A stretch of 64,000 nt of DNA from Candidula unifasciata (GCA_905116865.2 CAJHNH020000836.1:1-64000); one strand, 5' to 3'; positions 1 through 10,774 are shown, numbered from the stretch's first letter. Numbers and translations are program-made. Notes: generated by a model from the sequence alone, not told the origin.

Positions 1-231
1 TGTAATTGCTTTCAGTCTTTGCTGGATCTATATTGCTTTTTCCTGTAATTTCTTGAAAGCTGCTACTAATAGTCATGTCTACAAGTTTATTGAATCTGTG
101 AGTCTTGAACCCACACAATGCACCAGTTAACTCCTGTTTTACAAGCTTAGAGTCTGTGGTGTGAAACATCTTTGTTTGTGAATGCTCTTGTGCAGTAATG
201 GAAGGATAACTCTGAGAACTTGGGAGTATTT
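1..231 (-). CDS. ZNF-A terminal exon, partial (C2H2 zinc-finger gene, N-terminal linker region)
   Basis: The first 77 codons of the large terminal exon are present; the exon runs off the left edge before any zinc finger. I place its start at 231 because a good 3' splice site (pyrimidine-rich, GTGTTTCAG) sits just before it on the minus strand, and the same site occurs at the same point in ZNF-B, C and D. An in-frame ATG at 271 lies on the intron side of that site and is probably not used. The reading frame is open throughout and about 90% identical to the start of the ZNF-B exon, including a VKQE motif that fits a SUMO consensus. The fingers are not visible, so DNA-binding function is inferred from the paralogue. 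Confidence 0.75.
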
Positions 232-395
232 CTGAAACACACCACAGTAAAATTTTCATTAATAACTTCATGGTCATACCAGAAACTGGAGGTTAAGTGG
301 CTTTAAAGTTACTAGTCACCTCTATGTCCAGCAGTAGTAGTTTTTTTTATACTGTGAAACAAGCAGATTTTTACATAACAGAAGAAAGGGTCCCT

Positions 396-417
396 CCCCC
401 CCCCCCCCCCCCCCCCC
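396..417. repeat. Poly(C) run of 22 bases
   Basis: An uninterrupted C run in the intron of ZNF-A, with a paralogous run near 25730-25747 in ZNF-B. The minus (transcribed-sense) strand is therefore poly(G), which could form G-quadruplex structure in the pre-mRNA. Run length may be affected by assembly error. Confidence 0.8.
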
Positions 418-559
418 TTTGACAAGTGAATCTATCGCACATTCATTTTTCTTGGACTAGGGCATACAATTTAGAGATCCATTTGTTTAAAAAAAAATTA
501 AAAAAAAAAAAAAAAAGATTTCAACATAAAAGGAATACACACACACACAGCACCTAAGT

Positions 560-1085
560 GCACCAATTTTAGAAAATGAAGAAGATTCTTTGCAATATTT
601 CTTTGTCATTAAAAAAAAAAAAAAACTCATACCTACTTACCCAGCACACACACAAGGAGAATTAATAAAACTTACATAAATTCTATCTGATGTACGGTAG
701 TGAATCAAGGACAATTGGTCAATTAGTGAGGAAAAAAAAATACTGGAAGCTGCAGAGATATGGCATTTTAGATGAATGATGAGAATACCCTGGACAAATG
801 AAAAGAGTAATGATGATGTCTTGAAAGAAACTCCCTCACAAAGAGAACTGCCCACATCAGAAGCAGACAATCTACATTCTTTGGTCATGTCATGAGAAGG
901 AGAAAACAGGAGTACATCATGACAGTGGGGAAGTTTGAGCTGAAGAGAGGCAGGGGAAACCTGAGAGAGAAGACACAGGACAGTTAGACATCATGGCATG
1001 AAGGATCTCTGTGTTAGAGTTGTGAGAAAGTACATGAAACAGAAGGCTCTGGATAGACATGACTAACAACAACACATGGCATAGA
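560..1085 (+). mobile_element. LINE 3' fragment (reverse-transcriptase C-terminal region), inside the ZNF-A intron
   Basis: In broken plus-strand frames the segment encodes the region after the reverse-transcriptase core that is common in RTE/Jockey-like elements: an EAAE-WF-R-MRIPWT block, then FGHVM-RR and RGRG-like stretches. Stops and frameshifts are frequent. Related copies lie at 25870-26345, 52118-52655 and inside the hAT element at 57010-57776. It interrupts the ZNF-A intron and is shared with ZNF-B, so it predates their duplication. Confidence 0.6.
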
Positions 1086-1871
1086 CTTTCAAAAGAAGAA
1101 GACTGGTACCTTCATTGACAGGTGCTATTGAACAAAGCATAGTTGGAGAGATTCTAAAACTGATGAGGTTGTAATAGGAGTGATTCAATAACTAACCACT
1201 GGAGTAGCAGCATTGCTTGTTCAATTGCAGATTAGAGAGAGAAAGGAAGGAAAAGAGTATTATAGCAAATTCTCATGTGGTGTATTACATAGAAGACACC
1301 CACTGACATTTCCAGATGCCATCATGATAAGCATGGATAACTCCTCCCTAGGGAAACATAATTTATATCAGTTGTAAACTTCAGTGTATGACTGTCCATG
1401 TTTATGAAAAAGGAAACAAGAGATCATGCAGTAAGCCCAAGCCTTCACTGGTCAGATGTACAATAAAACAATGGACTATGTGATCTGTGCATTGCAGTTC
1501 AGAGCATTTGTTTATTCCTTCAGTATCTGAAAGTGAAAAACCATTTTGGCATCTTAAGTGAATTCTGCCTTTTGCATTAGACCCACATTTGTATAGACCA
1601 ATCAGCAGACAATGAGTGAAGTGGCCAACATAACACTGACTGTCTTTATATAAAAGAACACTGGTACTATTAGGTTGGGACAACTCAGAAGTCCTGGGTT
1701 AATAATAAAATTGACCTCAATGAAGAATTGTTTCAAGACCATTTGGCTTGGCAGACAAGCATGCTAGACACTGTACTCATGCAACCCCTTAATGAGACAT
1801 GGTGAAATATGCCTGGCTCTGTCTTAATTAACTAAATTCAATATTAAGCTGAATTTAAACTTAATCCTTAC

Positions 1872-2172
1872 CTGCATAGTCTAGATAAACTTCAGGCTGT
1901 TCTATCTTTACAAATGCTGGCATTTGATAATCCATCTTATCAGCATTCTGGCCTTCAGTGGCAGTCTCTTTAGTAGAACCGTAAGCATCTGAGTATTCTA
2001 GATCAAATTTAGGCTGTTCTATCTTGATGCTTAATTGTGTTTTACTATCCATCTTATCAAAAACTTGGCCTTCAGTGAAAGTTTCTATAGCAGAACTGTC
2101 AGCAGCTGGGTATTCCATATCTACTTCAAGCTGTTCTATCTTGATATTTGATTGTATTTTACAATCCATCAT
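1872..2172 (-). CDS. ZNF-A first coding exon: three tandem KIEQ units
   Basis: The exon runs from a 3' splice site (CCTTTCAG, exon base 2207) to a 5' splice site (G|GTAAGG at 1872/1871), phase 1, which matches the phase of the 231 acceptor. An in-frame TGA follows the acceptor, so translation should begin at the tandem ATGATG (2172). The roughly 100-residue product is three repeats of about 33 residues built as DKMD-K-KIEQP-LEY-E-TEGQ. Each holds a psi-K-x-E SUMO consensus (IKIE, IKIE, VKIE). There is no known domain. It should splice to 231 across a 1.64-kb intron containing LINE sequence. If the intron is retained, the frame stops within a few codons. Confidence 0.7.
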
Positions 2173-3599
2173 ATCAGAGACTTGAGAGACCAGTGGACAC
2201 AATCAACCTGAAAGGAATGGACAGTTATATATTTGGCAAAGACATGTATCACACACAAACTAATCAGCTTTGAAAACTTCTTATGATTATCAAATCAGAG
2301 ATAGAGAAAGGTGAGGAGAGAAGATTTATGTCAGCCCTTTGACCTGGCATAGAAGGGAGTCAGCACGTAAATTGAAACATTGTGTTGGGGAATCACATGA
2401 TGTGGAGAAGCATGCCACTTGCCAAGGAACTTGATGATGATACTATTATCACAACGAGTATGTGAGGTCTTCAATAAACATCAGTAATCATTCGAATGAA
2501 CTTTTCTCTGTAAAATGCTCAGCCAGCAAAATCTTAGTCTGGTACTGTGCTGAGCTCATTTAGAGATATTTGACATCCTGTATATGACTGCTTAGCCTCA
2601 CTTTTATGTACTTCTTCTTCTGCGTTCATCCAAAGATGCAACTACATTGTTCCCATTTACAGCTTGGCTGTGAACTTTGCGTGATTCTGCAGACTTCTGC
2701 AGGCATTTGTTGATGGAGTTAACCTTAAAGGACTTTCGTGTAGCGTAACTTCTTTTATCAAAATTGTACCCTTAGAGACCAGCAGGACACAGTTTGCCAA
2801 TCTGGAACTTTGATGATGTCTGTATATAGAGCAGCTCCATTCTTTAGCATGTGGAAACTTCCTCACAGCGAACTTGTATGACTGAGACACCATATGGCTG
2901 CCTCTGGACAGGTCGGATCATTCATTTTGGAAAATCTGACACAGGGCCAAGAGTTCATTTCTCAGCCTTTAATGTTCCACCAAGCAGAAGACAAGTGGTG
3001 ATGGATATTTCCATCTATTTGTCATGTTGGAGAAATCTTATCTGCTGGATATTTGAAAACAAAATTGTCAAGAATGACCAGACAAGGAAACCAATATGAT
3101 GCTGCATGTAATTTGGTTGTCTTTGGGCATGAAAGAGACAGAAAAGGACAAATAGCATCATTCTATTTATCCTGAGAACACATACATGGTGCAAGGTTGT
3201 ATGTGTGTATATATAGGTCAAAAGAAGTGTTGCCAAATATGAATATAGTAGTAAAAAAAAAGAATAGTAAACCAATTCAGAATTGATGTTTTCAGTCACC
3301 ACACACTGGGGGATATACTGAAGATGGGACCCGAGCGCTTATGGGCTTGACTAGGTGCAATAAGGATAATATATAAATTTACTAAAACACACACACACAT
3401 GCACGCAGACACACACACACACACAAGGGAAATACATTTGTACAAATGATATTGTTCTGTTGAAAAAAAAATTAGTCATGCCAAAAAAAAAAAAAAATTT
3501 CTTCTCTACAGCATCCAAAAAAGGACTACAAATATGCTATGAGAAAACAAATACATTAAAGATAGAACAATCAAAGAAAAGTAACAGGCCATTTCACCT

Positions 3600-4100
3600 T
3601 TTTGGGTAGCAATTTTGACTCTCAAGGAGATACAACGAACAAATTTACCATCTGCAATGGCAAAACACCAAACAGTCTTTAACAGCCTTAATAAAATATG
3701 GAGCTCCAAGTTATACAGCTTTAAGACCAAACTAAGGATATTAAATTCTAATGTAATTTCAATTCTAACATGCCAGCGAAAAGTGGAGAACTACCAAAGA
3801 TATGAAATGAAAGATAAATGCATTTGAAAACAAATGTCTGAGAAAAAATCATAAACATAAAATGGGATGAATTTAAACAAAGTGAAGAGATAAGAGAAAT
3901 GTCTGGACAAATACCTGTCTTGACTGCAGTAAGACAAAGAAAGTGGAAATATATTAGGCACACTCTGTGACAAAATGAGCAAAGAATTACAAAACAAGCA
4001 CTAAAATGGGTAACAATGTCTGAGAAAAAGAGGATGTCTGAGGGAAACATTAAGAAGAATATTACCAGCAGCTAAACCTCATGTCAGAAATAGAGAGTTG
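3600..4100 (+). mobile_element. LINE C-terminal fragment (RTE/Jockey-like), decayed
   Basis: Plus-strand frames show the familiar string after the RT thumb: LNKIW, K-KLRILNSNV, then IKWDEFKQSEEIRE, TAVRQRKWK and TKQALKW. This is the conserved C-terminal region of many endonuclease/reverse-transcriptase LINE proteins. Frameshifts separate the blocks. The duplicate copy is at 28905-29430. Confidence 0.6.
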
Positions 4101-4714
4101 CATGCAATAGAATGGAGTGGAGGAATTGAAGGTGAGTCCTAAATGACTTCTTATGGCACACAAAGGATGATAAATTTCAATACATGTGGAATCTATCAGT
4201 CATGTGGAATATGCCATTAGAAAGTAGAACTGAGAGATGCTGTAATAGGTATATAAAAGTATTTTGTTGTTTTAAATGGAGGTTAGGGGTGGACGCAGTT
4301 CAAGGGTTATTAAGACAATAGCTGCCAAGTAAAATATTTCAACAACATTAAACACTGAAATATAACATGTTTACATTAAACATCCTGAAGGGAAACCAAA
4401 GAACTGAAAACATTATAGGAAGAAGTATACGGTGATAAAAGCGGGAGAATAATCTAAAACAAATTGCAGTAGTCTGAATGAGTGTTGTGTTTGACTAGTT
4501 TGCGGTTTGATTCATTCATTATGTCTTGAATTTGTACCACATGACATGACAGATAGGTTTATATATTGATTTTAATAATATTGCAGTCGTTATAGATAGG
4601 ACAATTATAATTCTTGCCATGTATACACACCTAAATTATAACTCTGTTTGGCCAAGTCAATGGCAACTTTTATAGAAAACACAAATTCAACGCTTTCATG
4701 AAAAGAACGATGTC

Positions 4715-4810
4715 AGGTTTCAAAACATGGACGCCGCCATTACTACCAGACTACTTCCGGTGCACCGTTCCAGAATTGCTCAAAATGTGTTTTTGCAAAT
4801 TAGATTTACG
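4715..4810 (-). promoter_or_regulatory. Candidate TATA-less promoter/first exon of ZNF-A
   Basis: On the minus strand the segment has an ETS-type core (CACCGGAAGTAG) followed 15 bases later by a YY1-type AATGGCGGCG, the usual layout of TATA-less start sites. It lies 2.5 kb upstream of the ZNF-A coding exon, which itself begins with an acceptor and so needs an upstream noncoding exon. The same two motifs and spacing occur in the ZNF-B paralogue at about 30905-31010. Start-site position is inferred. Confidence 0.4.
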
Positions 4811-4849
4811 TTTTAAACGGACGACGCTTATACCGTGCCAACAATTAAC

Positions 4850-5035
4850 AAATCCTGAAATACCTTAGATAGATTTTCAACTCCGAATTGTGCTCGGGCA
4901 GCACTGTTATAATACTCATTATAGATTTCCAACTGCCAAGGCATTTATTTCGTGCGCACGGTCTTACTACCCAGAGCAGGGCTGCCAATGAATTTTGTGT
5001 GTGTGTGTGTGTGGAAAACCCCAGCTTCGCTAAAC
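4850..5035 (-). mobile_element. tRNA-related SINE, truncated copy
   Basis: Reading the minus strand, the body (ACCGTGCGCACGAAA, CAGTTGGAAATC, TGCTCGGG, TATTTCAGGAT-like blocks) matches the SINE copies at 32005-32262 and 45140-45425. The tRNA-like head is replaced by a (GT)n tract. It lies at the end of the ZNF-A duplication and is absent from the ZNF-B paralogue, so it inserted after duplication. Confidence 0.6.
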
Positions 5036-5039
5036 AAAA

Positions 5040-5480
5040 ACCGGCACTTCTTTGAATCGTTCCCCAAAATGGCGGCTTTAGTATGATGGCGTTCAAAAGG
5101 GAGCTAAATTGGCCAATTTCTGGTCATAAAATATCCAAAAATATCCCAATGCGGGTCAGTTCTGTTAAAAATATATGTGCCGGCTCCAGATAACGAAACA
5201 AATGGCTCTGACAGGGTCTCGGCGATACGGCGTTACTTGCCGACCTGCGTCTGCGAGTGTGCCTCACCGCCGAGGGTATCCCCCGCGCCGCTACACGCGG
5301 CGCGGATGGGGGCTAAACTAGATGGCTGGGACTCACGAGCGGCAGCTACCGCATCTCCTGCAACTTCCTCCAATTACTGTACTCGTGAGGGCTCTCCTTG
5401 CAGATCCGGACGAGGGTTGGATGCGGGCTGGACGACTTAGTTCAGTTTAGTGGGAGTTCTCTCCCTTGGCCGCACTCGAA
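5040..5480. mobile_element. Foldback-family element FB1, copy 1
   Basis: GC-rich segment sharing long blocks with 7480-7930, 42240-42690 and 46540-46870: a CATAAAATATCCAAAAATAT block, a GATAACGAAACAAATG block, a CACCGCCGAG-GTATCCCC block and a GCTGGGACTCACGAG block. In the 42-kb copy the last two blocks recur inverted, giving a hairpin; this copy is truncated on its right side. No protein is encoded. Confidence 0.6.
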
Positions 5481-5508
5481 ACAGTGAGCGGAAAAGTCAC
5501 GAAACAAA

Positions 5509-6128
5509 TGACATACTTACCTATCATCATACGGTTGCGTGTAAGGTTGCGTACGGTTGCGTTTAGTGTTGCGTAGTCATCATACGGGGTAGGGTTAAGG
5601 GTTAGGGTTGGGAGAAGGGTTAGGGGTAGGGTTAGGGGTTAGGTTTAGCGTTAGATGTGACAATTTTGACGACGCAGGAACCTAACCCTAACCCTAATTC
5701 CTAATAATCGCGCACTGTCAGATACACACCCAAAAAGTCGACGGACTGTGGATGCTACTGACACGGACACGTCGCCACCGGTTGAGCACCAGCGGTCATA
5801 TTTAACAGACTTCCAGTGGCGCCACTCCCACAAGCATCAGATTGTCGGCCAGTATTTGGAACTCCTACGTCAAAATTGTCAAATCTAACCTTACCCCTAA
5901 CCCTACCCCTACCCCTAACCCCTAACCCCGTATTCACACCGTACGCAGCCCTACACGCAACCGCATGATGATAGGTATAACCCTACACGCAGCCGTATGA
6001 TGACTAGGCAACCCTTCGCGCAACCGTATGATGACTACGCAACTCTTCGCGCAACCGTATGATGACTACGCAACCCTAACAGCAACCGTACTCAACCTTA
6101 CAAGCAATCGTACGATGATAGGTAAGTA
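5509..6128. mobile_element. Foldback element with inverted TTAGGG-like arrays (FB2)
   Basis: Outer arms CATACTTACCTATCATC and its reverse complement pair 5509-5560 with about 6075-6128, continuing inward with GTAAGGTTG-GTACGGTTGC. Inside lie degenerate TTAGGG/TAGGGG repeats at 5584-5655 and their mirror CCCTAA/CCCCTA repeats at 5885-5935, each followed by the same CAATTTTGAC block, so the telomere-like arrays are part of the arms. A tandem run of about 30 bp (CGCAACCGTATGATGACTA) fills 5945-6075. Confidence 0.65.
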
Positions 6129-6135
6129 TGTACGC

Positions 6136-6642
6136 TTGAAATTGTTGTCAACGGTCTGTATTTATCGTCTGCTACTACTACAGTGTGCAAATGTTGATAT
6201 TGTTGGCAAGCAACCCTAGATTTGCCGCGATTTGTTCCTTGGCAGATAATCCGTATTTTAGATTTACGCGAACACCGTCGTTCGGATATTTTTGGATATT
6301 TTATGGCCAGAATGGGGCATGCCGCCATTTTGGGGAACCAATCAAAGAAGCGCCCAAAAACCCAAGCAATACATAGACAAGGAACAAAACCCCCCAGATT
6401 GTTAAAATATACAAAATTCGGCTCTCCTCCGAGCAGCATCATAATAGGGCGGCTATTATATGATGCCACATTCTGGCCATAAAATATCCAAAAATATCCG
6501 AACGGTGTTCAGTCATATCTAATATACGGACTTTCTGCCAAGGAACAAATCGCGGCAAAACTAGGATTACTTGACAATCAGTATCAACATTGCACATGGT
6601 AATAGCAGACGATAAATACCGACCGTTGACAATTTCGAGCGT
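6136..6642. mobile_element. Foldback element with about 175-bp inverted arms (FB3)
   Basis: Arms 6136-6315 and 6469-6642 are reverse complements at high identity. They include GTTGTCAACGGTC, TATTTATCGTCTGCT, TTTGCCGCGATTTGTTCC and GGATATTTTATGGCCAGAAT. The 150-bp spacer has no gene. The inner block recurs in FB1 copies at 5112, 7955 and 42315, so FB1 and FB3 are related. It abuts FB2 directly. Confidence 0.7.
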
Positions 6643-6679
6643 TTTGTGCAGACGATATTAGCGACTCATTGAATATGCC

Positions 6680-6910
6680 TCAGAAGATAGCAACAGGCAG
6701 TATGCGCTCTGGTTGCGTGACATGGGAGTTAAGCATGGTGAAGCACGTCTTTGCCGTCTTCGAGGTCGAGAAAGGAGACAATATAGCCAGCTTCTCATGG
6801 GGACAATTAGTAGAAGTACTTTGGAGTGGCTGCTGCTTCAGAGGACTGCGCACGCATGGGTATGCCCAATGTGCAGTGACGTCGATTGTGATAACAAAAC
6901 ATAAAATAAC
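6680..6910 (+). mobile_element. LINE 3' fragment, RNase H-bearing family (LINE-alpha)
   Basis: The plus frame beginning near 6713 encodes LRDMGVKHGEARLCRLRGRE, then GTISRSTLEWLL and WVCPMCSD. The pattern is the tail after the RNase H domain of the same LINE family seen at 10775-11290, 44395-44815 and 62208-62786 (GV-RG-GR-LR, GTIS-TF-WLL). No RNase H domain remains here. Confidence 0.45.
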
Positions 6911-7124
6911 ATTTTGTAGGAAGTCGGCATTCCGAAACCCAAGTTCAAGGTGTCTCTTTCGTGCCAAAGAACTGCATGGCTGTTAGGTGAACAGTCGTTA
7001 ACGAAGGCAGTCAGGTCGTTGTAGGGGCGACGCCTGCGGGTGGATGTAATGTCCTAAGTCCCTTCCCCAGCTTATAGTGAGGGCACTGCTGTGGTGACCA
7101 TTTATTAACCCTCACATAATGCTT

Positions 7125-7374
7125 CAGGTCAAAATGGACGCTAGGCACGGCCACTTTTTTTTTTTAGCCGTGGCAATTCTGCCAGGCGGTGGCCGTCGCA
7201 TTTTTGCTCCATTTGTAGACTGGAAGGATATAGTTTCGTCGCCCAGCTTCTGAGTTGAGTGCATGGTGCGACACTATGAGCTACGAGTGTTTTTCGTTGG
7301 CACAGGAGCGGAGCAACAATGGGGTGACCCGTTTGCTATGATGCTGAAACTAGGATTTTTAGATTACCAGCGAC
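7125..7374 (+). repeat. Interspersed repeat R1, copy A (internally deleted)
   Basis: Matches the 5' part (TCAAAATGGACGCTAGGCA, TGCTCCATTTGTAGACTGGA, TTCGTCGCCCAGCTTCTGA) and the 3' part (GGCACAGGAGCGGAGCAA, GGGTGACCC, TTTGCTATGA-GCTGAAACTA) of the 0.45-0.55 kb repeat also present at 13096, 33464 and 55128. The middle is missing. Confidence 0.6.
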
Positions 7375-7479
7375 CGTTGACAATTTCGAGACATTACAGA
7401 CGATGAAAGCGATTAGCAATACTGTTCTTCCGATTGAGGGTTTAGCAGCGGTAGATGTCAGACTTGTCGGCATGCGCAA

Positions 7480-7930
7480 AATGGGATTAAACTAATCGCC
7501 GAGCGTATCCCCCACGCTGCTACGTGCGGCGCGGATGGGAGGCTAAACTAGGTGCCTGGGACTCACGAGCAAAGTAATTGGAGGAAGTTGCAGGAGATGC
7601 GGTAGCTGCCGCTCGTGAGTCACAGCCATCTACTTTAGGGGATACCCTCAGCGGTGAAGCATAGTCACAGAAACAGGTCCGCAAGTAACATTTCGCTGAG
7701 ACCCTGTTAAAGCATTTGTTTCGTTTTTCCGAGCCGATCCTAGATTTGCCGCGATTTGTTCGTCGGCAGAAAGTTCGATAATGGAAAGTGTCAACGGTCG
7801 CTACTATCGTCTGCAGTGTTGCGTCTCTTAGAATTGTCAGGTAATCAGAAACAATAAGAAACATGCCCCCAAGTAACATATCGCTGAGACCCTGTTAGAG
7901 CATTTGTTTCGTCATACGGAGCCGGCATAT
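7480..7930. mobile_element. Foldback-family element FB1, copy 2 (rearranged)
   Basis: A short plus-oriented piece (TATCCCCCACGCTGCTACG, GGGACTCACGAGC) joins the inverse copy (CTCGTGAGTCACAGCCATC, GGGGATACCCTCAGCGGTGA), then the CGCTGAGACCCTGTTA, CATTTGTTTCGT and GGATATTTTATGGCCAGAAT blocks in reverse. The right end continues to about 8035. Confidence 0.55.
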
Positions 7931-8175
7931 TTTTAATATAACTGAGCCTCATTCGAATATTTTTGGATATTTTATGGCCAGAATGTGGCATCATATTATG
8001 GCCGCCATATTATGATGCCGTTCCGAGGAGAGCCAAAAATTTATAGTTACGAAACGAAACATTTACTACTTTTGTATAAGGATTAATTTTTAAAACACAA
8101 AGATTTCCCCAAGGTGTCAAATACAAACCCAGATCTGGGGGAAAAAACACAGCATTGATATCCCTGACCTAGAGA

Positions 8176-8205
8176 CCAGGGGAAATTACTGGAAGTCCAC
8201 GTTTG
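8176..8205 (-). mobile_element. Short SINE remnant
   Basis: A 30-bp match (AGAGACCAGGGGAAATTAC plus TGGAAGTCCACG) to the region just after the tRNA head of the SINE at 32160-32200. Too short to say more. Confidence 0.4.
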
Positions 8206-8269
8206 TACTTTATCAAATTGAGCACATACAAATACTGCTGTAAATCATACACAAGACTAAAGTCCAGAA

Positions 8270-8636
8270 TAGATGACCAACAAAAAGTTTACAGTCAGTG
8301 TTTGCGAAGCAGAAAATTCACAAAAATGAACACAGACCGTACAATTGCAAAAGAAGTAGATGAACAACCAGAAGTTTCTGCCAGAGTTTACAGCCAGTGT
8401 TCGCAAAGCAGAAAATTCACAAAAATATACACAGACCGTACAACTGCAAATGTGCATAAGAAGTAGATCAACAACCAGAAGTTTCTGCTAGAGTTTACAG
8501 CCAGTGTTCGCGAAGCAGAAAATTCACAAAATATGAACACAGACCGTACAACTGCAAATGTACATAAGAAGTAGATGAACAACCAGAAGTTTCTGCCAGA
8601 GTTTACAGCCAGTGTTCGCGAAGCAAAAAATTCACA
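8270..8636. repeat. Tandem repeat, about 107-bp unit, 3.4 copies
   Basis: Units begin CAGCCAGTGTTCGC and contain GAAAATTCACAAAAAT, ACAGACCGTACAA and CAACCAGAAGTTTCTGC. The first unit lacks a short TGTGCAT-like insertion present in later ones. Open frames over it in both directions are by-products of the repeat. Confidence 0.85.
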
Positions 8637-8639
8637 CAC

Positions 8640-9320
8640 AAAAATAATATTGTTAGTGTACTTCTACAACATATAATTTTACTGTTAGTCAACAATTATT
8701 AAAGAGTCAAAGAGTGACTTGCTGTGAGAGGTTAGTTAGTAAATAAAATATTGTTTTCATGCTCTCACCCAGAGCTCCCAAATATCTTGACACAATTTAT
8801 CCACAGTGTGGTTGCACCATTTATGCACAGTCAATATAAAAGCAATAGTTTTCTTCCAACACAAGATAGTTTGCACCTGACAACTGTCGATATTCTCCAG
8901 ATATGGCTTCTAAATTACCTGTTTGTATTTTCTCCCAAAAGTAAGATTTTTACATTCAAAGTAGAAAAAGAATAAACAGCCAGTTCCCAAAAATCAAAAC
9001 TACTGACTAGAAACAGTGACACACACATCACAACACGACTGCCTGCAGTGAAATTAAATTCAAATTGCTATTATTTAACAGCAAAGTTTGAAAATCTTGT
9101 ATATACACTTCACAATATCCACTTGTAGATTTGTAAGACGAATTCATTTAGAACAAAGAACTTTGTAAGCACAATAAAATGTCACACAATGCAACACATG
9201 GAAAGGGCTTACACTAACCAGTTTTCGAGGGAATACATCCAAAAAGTCATGTGATTTAGTTAGATGGCGTAATCTAGAGAAGGCGGTGTATGAAACACGT
9301 GTATGCTCAAAAAGATCTCC
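8640..9320. other. AT-rich stretch without recognisable feature
   Basis: I see no gene, splice-linked exon, terminal inverted repeat or tandem repeat. A 74-codon frame at 8751-8975 has no recognisable similarity and is typical of AT-rich noise. Confidence 0.5.
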
Positions 9321-9324
9321 AGTT

Positions 9325-9412
9325 CTGACTCCCATCCTGAAATGTTGAAATAACCCCTATGAGATTGTTGTTGACTGAACAACTCTCATAAAGCTCTAGA
9401 CAGACTGCTAAT
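9325..9412. repeat. Inverted copy of the ZNF-C downstream repeat
   Basis: The reverse complement matches 16880-16965 and 35150-35240 (AGCAGTCT-TCTAGA, TTTATGAGAGT-GTTCAGTCAAC, GGGTTATTTCAACA). It lies beside a ZNF pseudogene fragment but in the opposite orientation relative to ZNF-C, indicating a local inversion. Confidence 0.55.
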
Positions 9413-9417
9413 TTCTT

Positions 9418-9600
9418 CATATGATTACTAGCTGGATTAAAAGAAGCTCCCAAAAATGTCATATTTGTAAGGTTTTTATTCTGCATGTGTTCTTATGTGA
9501 AATTTTTTATGGACAGCTTCAGAAAAAAAAAAAAAAATAAGAAAAGCACAGTCATCACATTTGTAAGATTTCTTTCCTGTATATTTCTACTGAGATTTCT
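9418..9600 (-). pseudogene. ZNF-C-like 3' fragment (two to three decayed C2H2 fingers)
   Basis: The minus strand carries decayed finger sequence collinear with the ZNF-C 3' end (37795-37920), including CTAGCTGGATTAAA and the ACATTTGTAAG linker remnants. A poly(A) run interrupts it. LINE-epsilon sequence follows on the right. Confidence 0.6.
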
Positions 9601-9619
9601 GCCCAACAGCAGGGCTGAA

Positions 9620-10767
9620 TATGTACATGTGGTAAAAGCTTTGCGGGGAAGCATGGTCTGAAAATGAATGCTAGAAGGATTAAATGCGAGGGTACGCCAC
9701 GTAGTAAGCCTTGGCGCAAAGCTACTCTGGTAGCTGATGAGTCGTTGAGGGACGACGGGCAGGATGTACTCCACTCACCCGGAGAGACCTAAGACGTCTA
9801 TTACGGAGGTCATTTTGACAAAGTGAGGACTAAGATCAGGTTTACACCTGCAAGTGATGGGGTGTTGTGGTGTAAGCAGGAGGGTGTACTTTGTAAGAAA
9901 ATTAATGCTGATATTAAGAAAAAAAGTCACTAGGTGACAAACTAATACGATTTGGTGACATAATCTATACGCACTGTGCCCGTGAGTTTGGGACAGTTGA
10001 GAAGACAATCATCACGGACAGTAATGATCATGCCCGTGTGGTTCTAGAGAGGCTGGATCACCTGGTTGAATGGTGCGGCATTCCAGAAGTTTATCCATCT
10101 TGAATGGTAAGGTGGCGGCAACCAGTTTCACGGTGGCAAAGAAACGGATCCCAAAGGTTCTGGAGAAATTGGTGAAGAGCCTAGTTCGCGTCTACGATTG
10201 GACGTTATCTGACAGAGCGGAGGTCCGAGGTATGCATGAATCACTGGCAACAGGCCTGCTCACTATCGATTGATGCAGGCTGATCAGGAAGTTCATGGTC
10301 TGGTGTTTCCAATTCATGTTGATTTCAAAGCTCCTCTGGAAAGCTTCCCACCTAAATGAACTCTTTTTCTTTATTTTTTTCTTGATACTAAGGGCTTTTT
10401 CCCCACCTAGTACACAGAGATGTGGTAATAATACAGCAGATAAGAGATGACGAAAACAAGACTCGGGCCCAAAAAGCCGCTGCAAATCCAGTGGATCAGC
10501 ATTGAGAGCGCCTTGCCACGAATACTCACCTGGGGTGAGATCTGGAGAATGGTCCCACTGCGACTGAGCTTTGTCATAAGATCTGCTTATGGCGTGTTAC
10601 CCTCTGGCGCCAACCTTGCCATGGGGTTTAACCCGACATGCCCTCTATGCAGAGCTAAGCACGTATTGTCCGCGTGCAGAAAATCCGAAGGCCAGGGACG
10701 ATACACTTGGCACCACAATAAAGTCCTGAAAGAGTTAGCGGACATTGTGGACCAAGCCATTGAAAAG
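9620..10767 (+). mobile_element. LINE fragment (reverse-transcriptase C-terminal half, LINE-epsilon)
   Basis: Two recognisable parts lie in order. At 10070-10290, LEKLVKSLVRVYDWTLSD is followed after a stop by a K-VWC-QF block. At 10447-10767, TWGEIWRM-PLRLSF-IRSAY is followed by PLCRA-HVLSAC and GRYTWHHNKVLKELAD, a zinc-knuckle-bearing C-terminus known from a widespread animal non-LTR element. The piece between them is deleted, and stops and frameshifts are present. 9620-10060 is probably more of the same element but I cannot assign domains. Confidence 0.55.
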
Positions 10768-10774
10768 TGATTTG

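Larger units (their letters stand above)
1..4840. repeat. Segmental duplication, copy 1 (ZNF-A locus)
   Basis: The whole stretch from the terminal ZNF exon through the intron, first coding exon and upstream DNA aligns in order with 25332-31033 and stops near the shared segment ending ACCGTGCCAA. Differences are small indels, simple-repeat length, and a TTAA element present only in copy 2. Both genes share orientation, so this is a direct duplication with roughly 25 kb offset. Confidence 0.8.

Noticed and set aside
5584..5935. True chromosome end or fusion point
   Set aside because: The two telomere-like tracts are degenerate and lie inside the arms of a foldback element, with normal sequence on both sides.
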